NCBI GenBank assembly: GCA_013693855.1
Contig: CP059261.1
Span: forward strand, 1,677,405 to 1,683,719
Length of the DNA: 6,315 nucleotides
DNA from: Micropruina sp.
GTDB lineage: Bacteria > Actinomycetota > Actinomycetes > Propionibacteriales > Propionibacteriaceae
Reading direction: 5' to 3'
Numbering within the stretch: the first letter of the stretch is position 1; each line of letters opens with the position of its first letter. Below the pieces are notes generated by a model that saw nothing but the letters and a program-made list of their open reading frames with translations, did not search any database and had not been told where the DNA came from. Position numbers and translations under genes: made by a program. Shown piece after piece: positions 6,002 through 6,315 of the stretch.

Positions 6002-6034
6002 AGCGGGGCGGGCCCTCACGGGGCCCGCCCCGCT
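6002..6034 (+). terminator. Terminator of the nrdR-nrdJ operon
   Basis: AGCGGGGCGGGCCC (6002-6015) and GGGCCCGCCCCGCT (6021-6034) form a perfect 14-bp stem around the 5-nt loop TCACG. It begins 108 bases after the nrdJ stop, beyond the tandem repeats. There is no T-tract afterwards, but the stem is very stable. It is symmetrical, so it could also stop transcription arriving from the minus-strand gene on the right. Confidence 0.8.
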
Positions 6035-6094
6035 CTGCGTGGATGTGCCGTTGATTCCCGCCCGGAGTGACATTCGGGACGTCTTGGCAGACAA

Positions 6095-6125
6095 ATGAGA
6101 ACGGGCGTGACGAGGGGATGAGAAC
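6095..6125. repeat. Inverted copies of the post-nrdJ repeat
   Basis: ATGAGAAC occurs at 6095-6102 and 6118-6125, 23 bp apart. On the opposite strand this reads GTTCTCAT, matching GTTCTCAC at the start of the array beside nrdJ. The outer copy reads GTTCTCA then CGTCA, with the same spacing as GTTCTCA and CGTCA at 5900-5917. The two arrays thus face each other across about 230 bp. Confidence 0.5.
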
Positions 6126-6166
6126 ATGGCCGGACGTCGGACGCCCGGCCTGGCCGATGGGGGCTG

Positions 6167-6315
6167 TTAGGTACTGGGTGGGAAGAGGCAGTAGTTCGTG
6201 TCCTCGCTCACGGAGGCGCGCTGGTTGCTGGCCGGTCGGGTGAGGGCACCTCGGCCGGCGAGGTAACCGACGCCAACCCGTTCGTCGTTGGAGAGACCGC
6301 GGGTGGAGAGTGCCC
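6167..6315 (-). CDS. C-terminal end of an unrecognised protein
   Basis: A minus-strand frame enters from the right edge of the window and runs 48 codons to a TAA at 6167-6169. It starts ALSTRGLSNDERVGVGYL and ends with SEDTNYCLFPPST. No start codon need lie in the window, so length and N-terminus are unknown. About four fifths of its third codon positions are G or C, which is consistent with real coding in a genome like this. I do not recognise the family. The other two minus frames here look less protein-like: one stops after about 35 codons, the other is rich in arginine and proline. Its direction faces the nrdJ terminator. Confidence 0.45.
   Translation of the reverse strand, partial: ALSTRGLSNDERVGVGYLAGRGALTRPASNQRASVSEDTNYCLFPPST

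Overview
The window looks like chromosomal DNA from a high-GC actinobacterium. The bases are about two thirds G+C by eye, the SOS operators are of the actinobacterial GAAC-N4-GTTC type, and the gene order (DinG-type helicase, DUF167 protein, LexA, a small membrane protein, NrdR, class II ribonucleotide reductase NrdJ) resembles the lexA-nrdR-nrdJ neighbourhood I recall from Streptomyces and relatives. A propionibacterial source is possible but is only a guess.

Layout. Bases 1-540 hold the C-terminal end of a DinG/XPD-like helicase on the + strand. A strong hairpin at 652-682 separates it from a convergent minus-strand pair, lexA (970-1783) followed 9 nt later by a DUF167 protein (689-960). 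The lexA start faces a 112-residue single-pass membrane protein (2012-2350, +) across a 228-base divergent region with four LexA-box-like sites. A second regulatory region (2351-2559) has two NrdR-box-like elements exactly 32 bp apart and four DnaA-box-like sequences, and leads into nrdR (2560-3013) and nrdJ (3057-5894). After nrdJ come a 22-23 bp tandem repeat array, a 14-bp-stem terminator, inverted copies of part of the repeat, and the C-terminal end of an unrecognised minus-strand gene.

How the genes fit together. LexA represses DNA-damage genes. The small membrane protein sits where actinobacteria usually keep an SOS-induced cell division inhibitor. DinG-type helicases act in replication and repair. 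NrdJ makes deoxyribonucleotides with adenosylcobalamin, and NrdR represses reductase genes when ATP/dATP levels signal sufficiency. The window is therefore a DNA-damage and dNTP-supply module.

Main caveat. lexA, the DUF167 gene and nrdR are all broken by indels as written: two certain and one probable in lexA, one in DUF167, one in nrdR. Four of these five lie in runs of C or G. The 2.8-kb nrdJ has no G or C run longer than four that I could find, and it is intact. Base-calling error is the simplest explanation. The nrdR lesion is not in a homopolymer and removes a zinc-binding cysteine, so it deserves separate checking.
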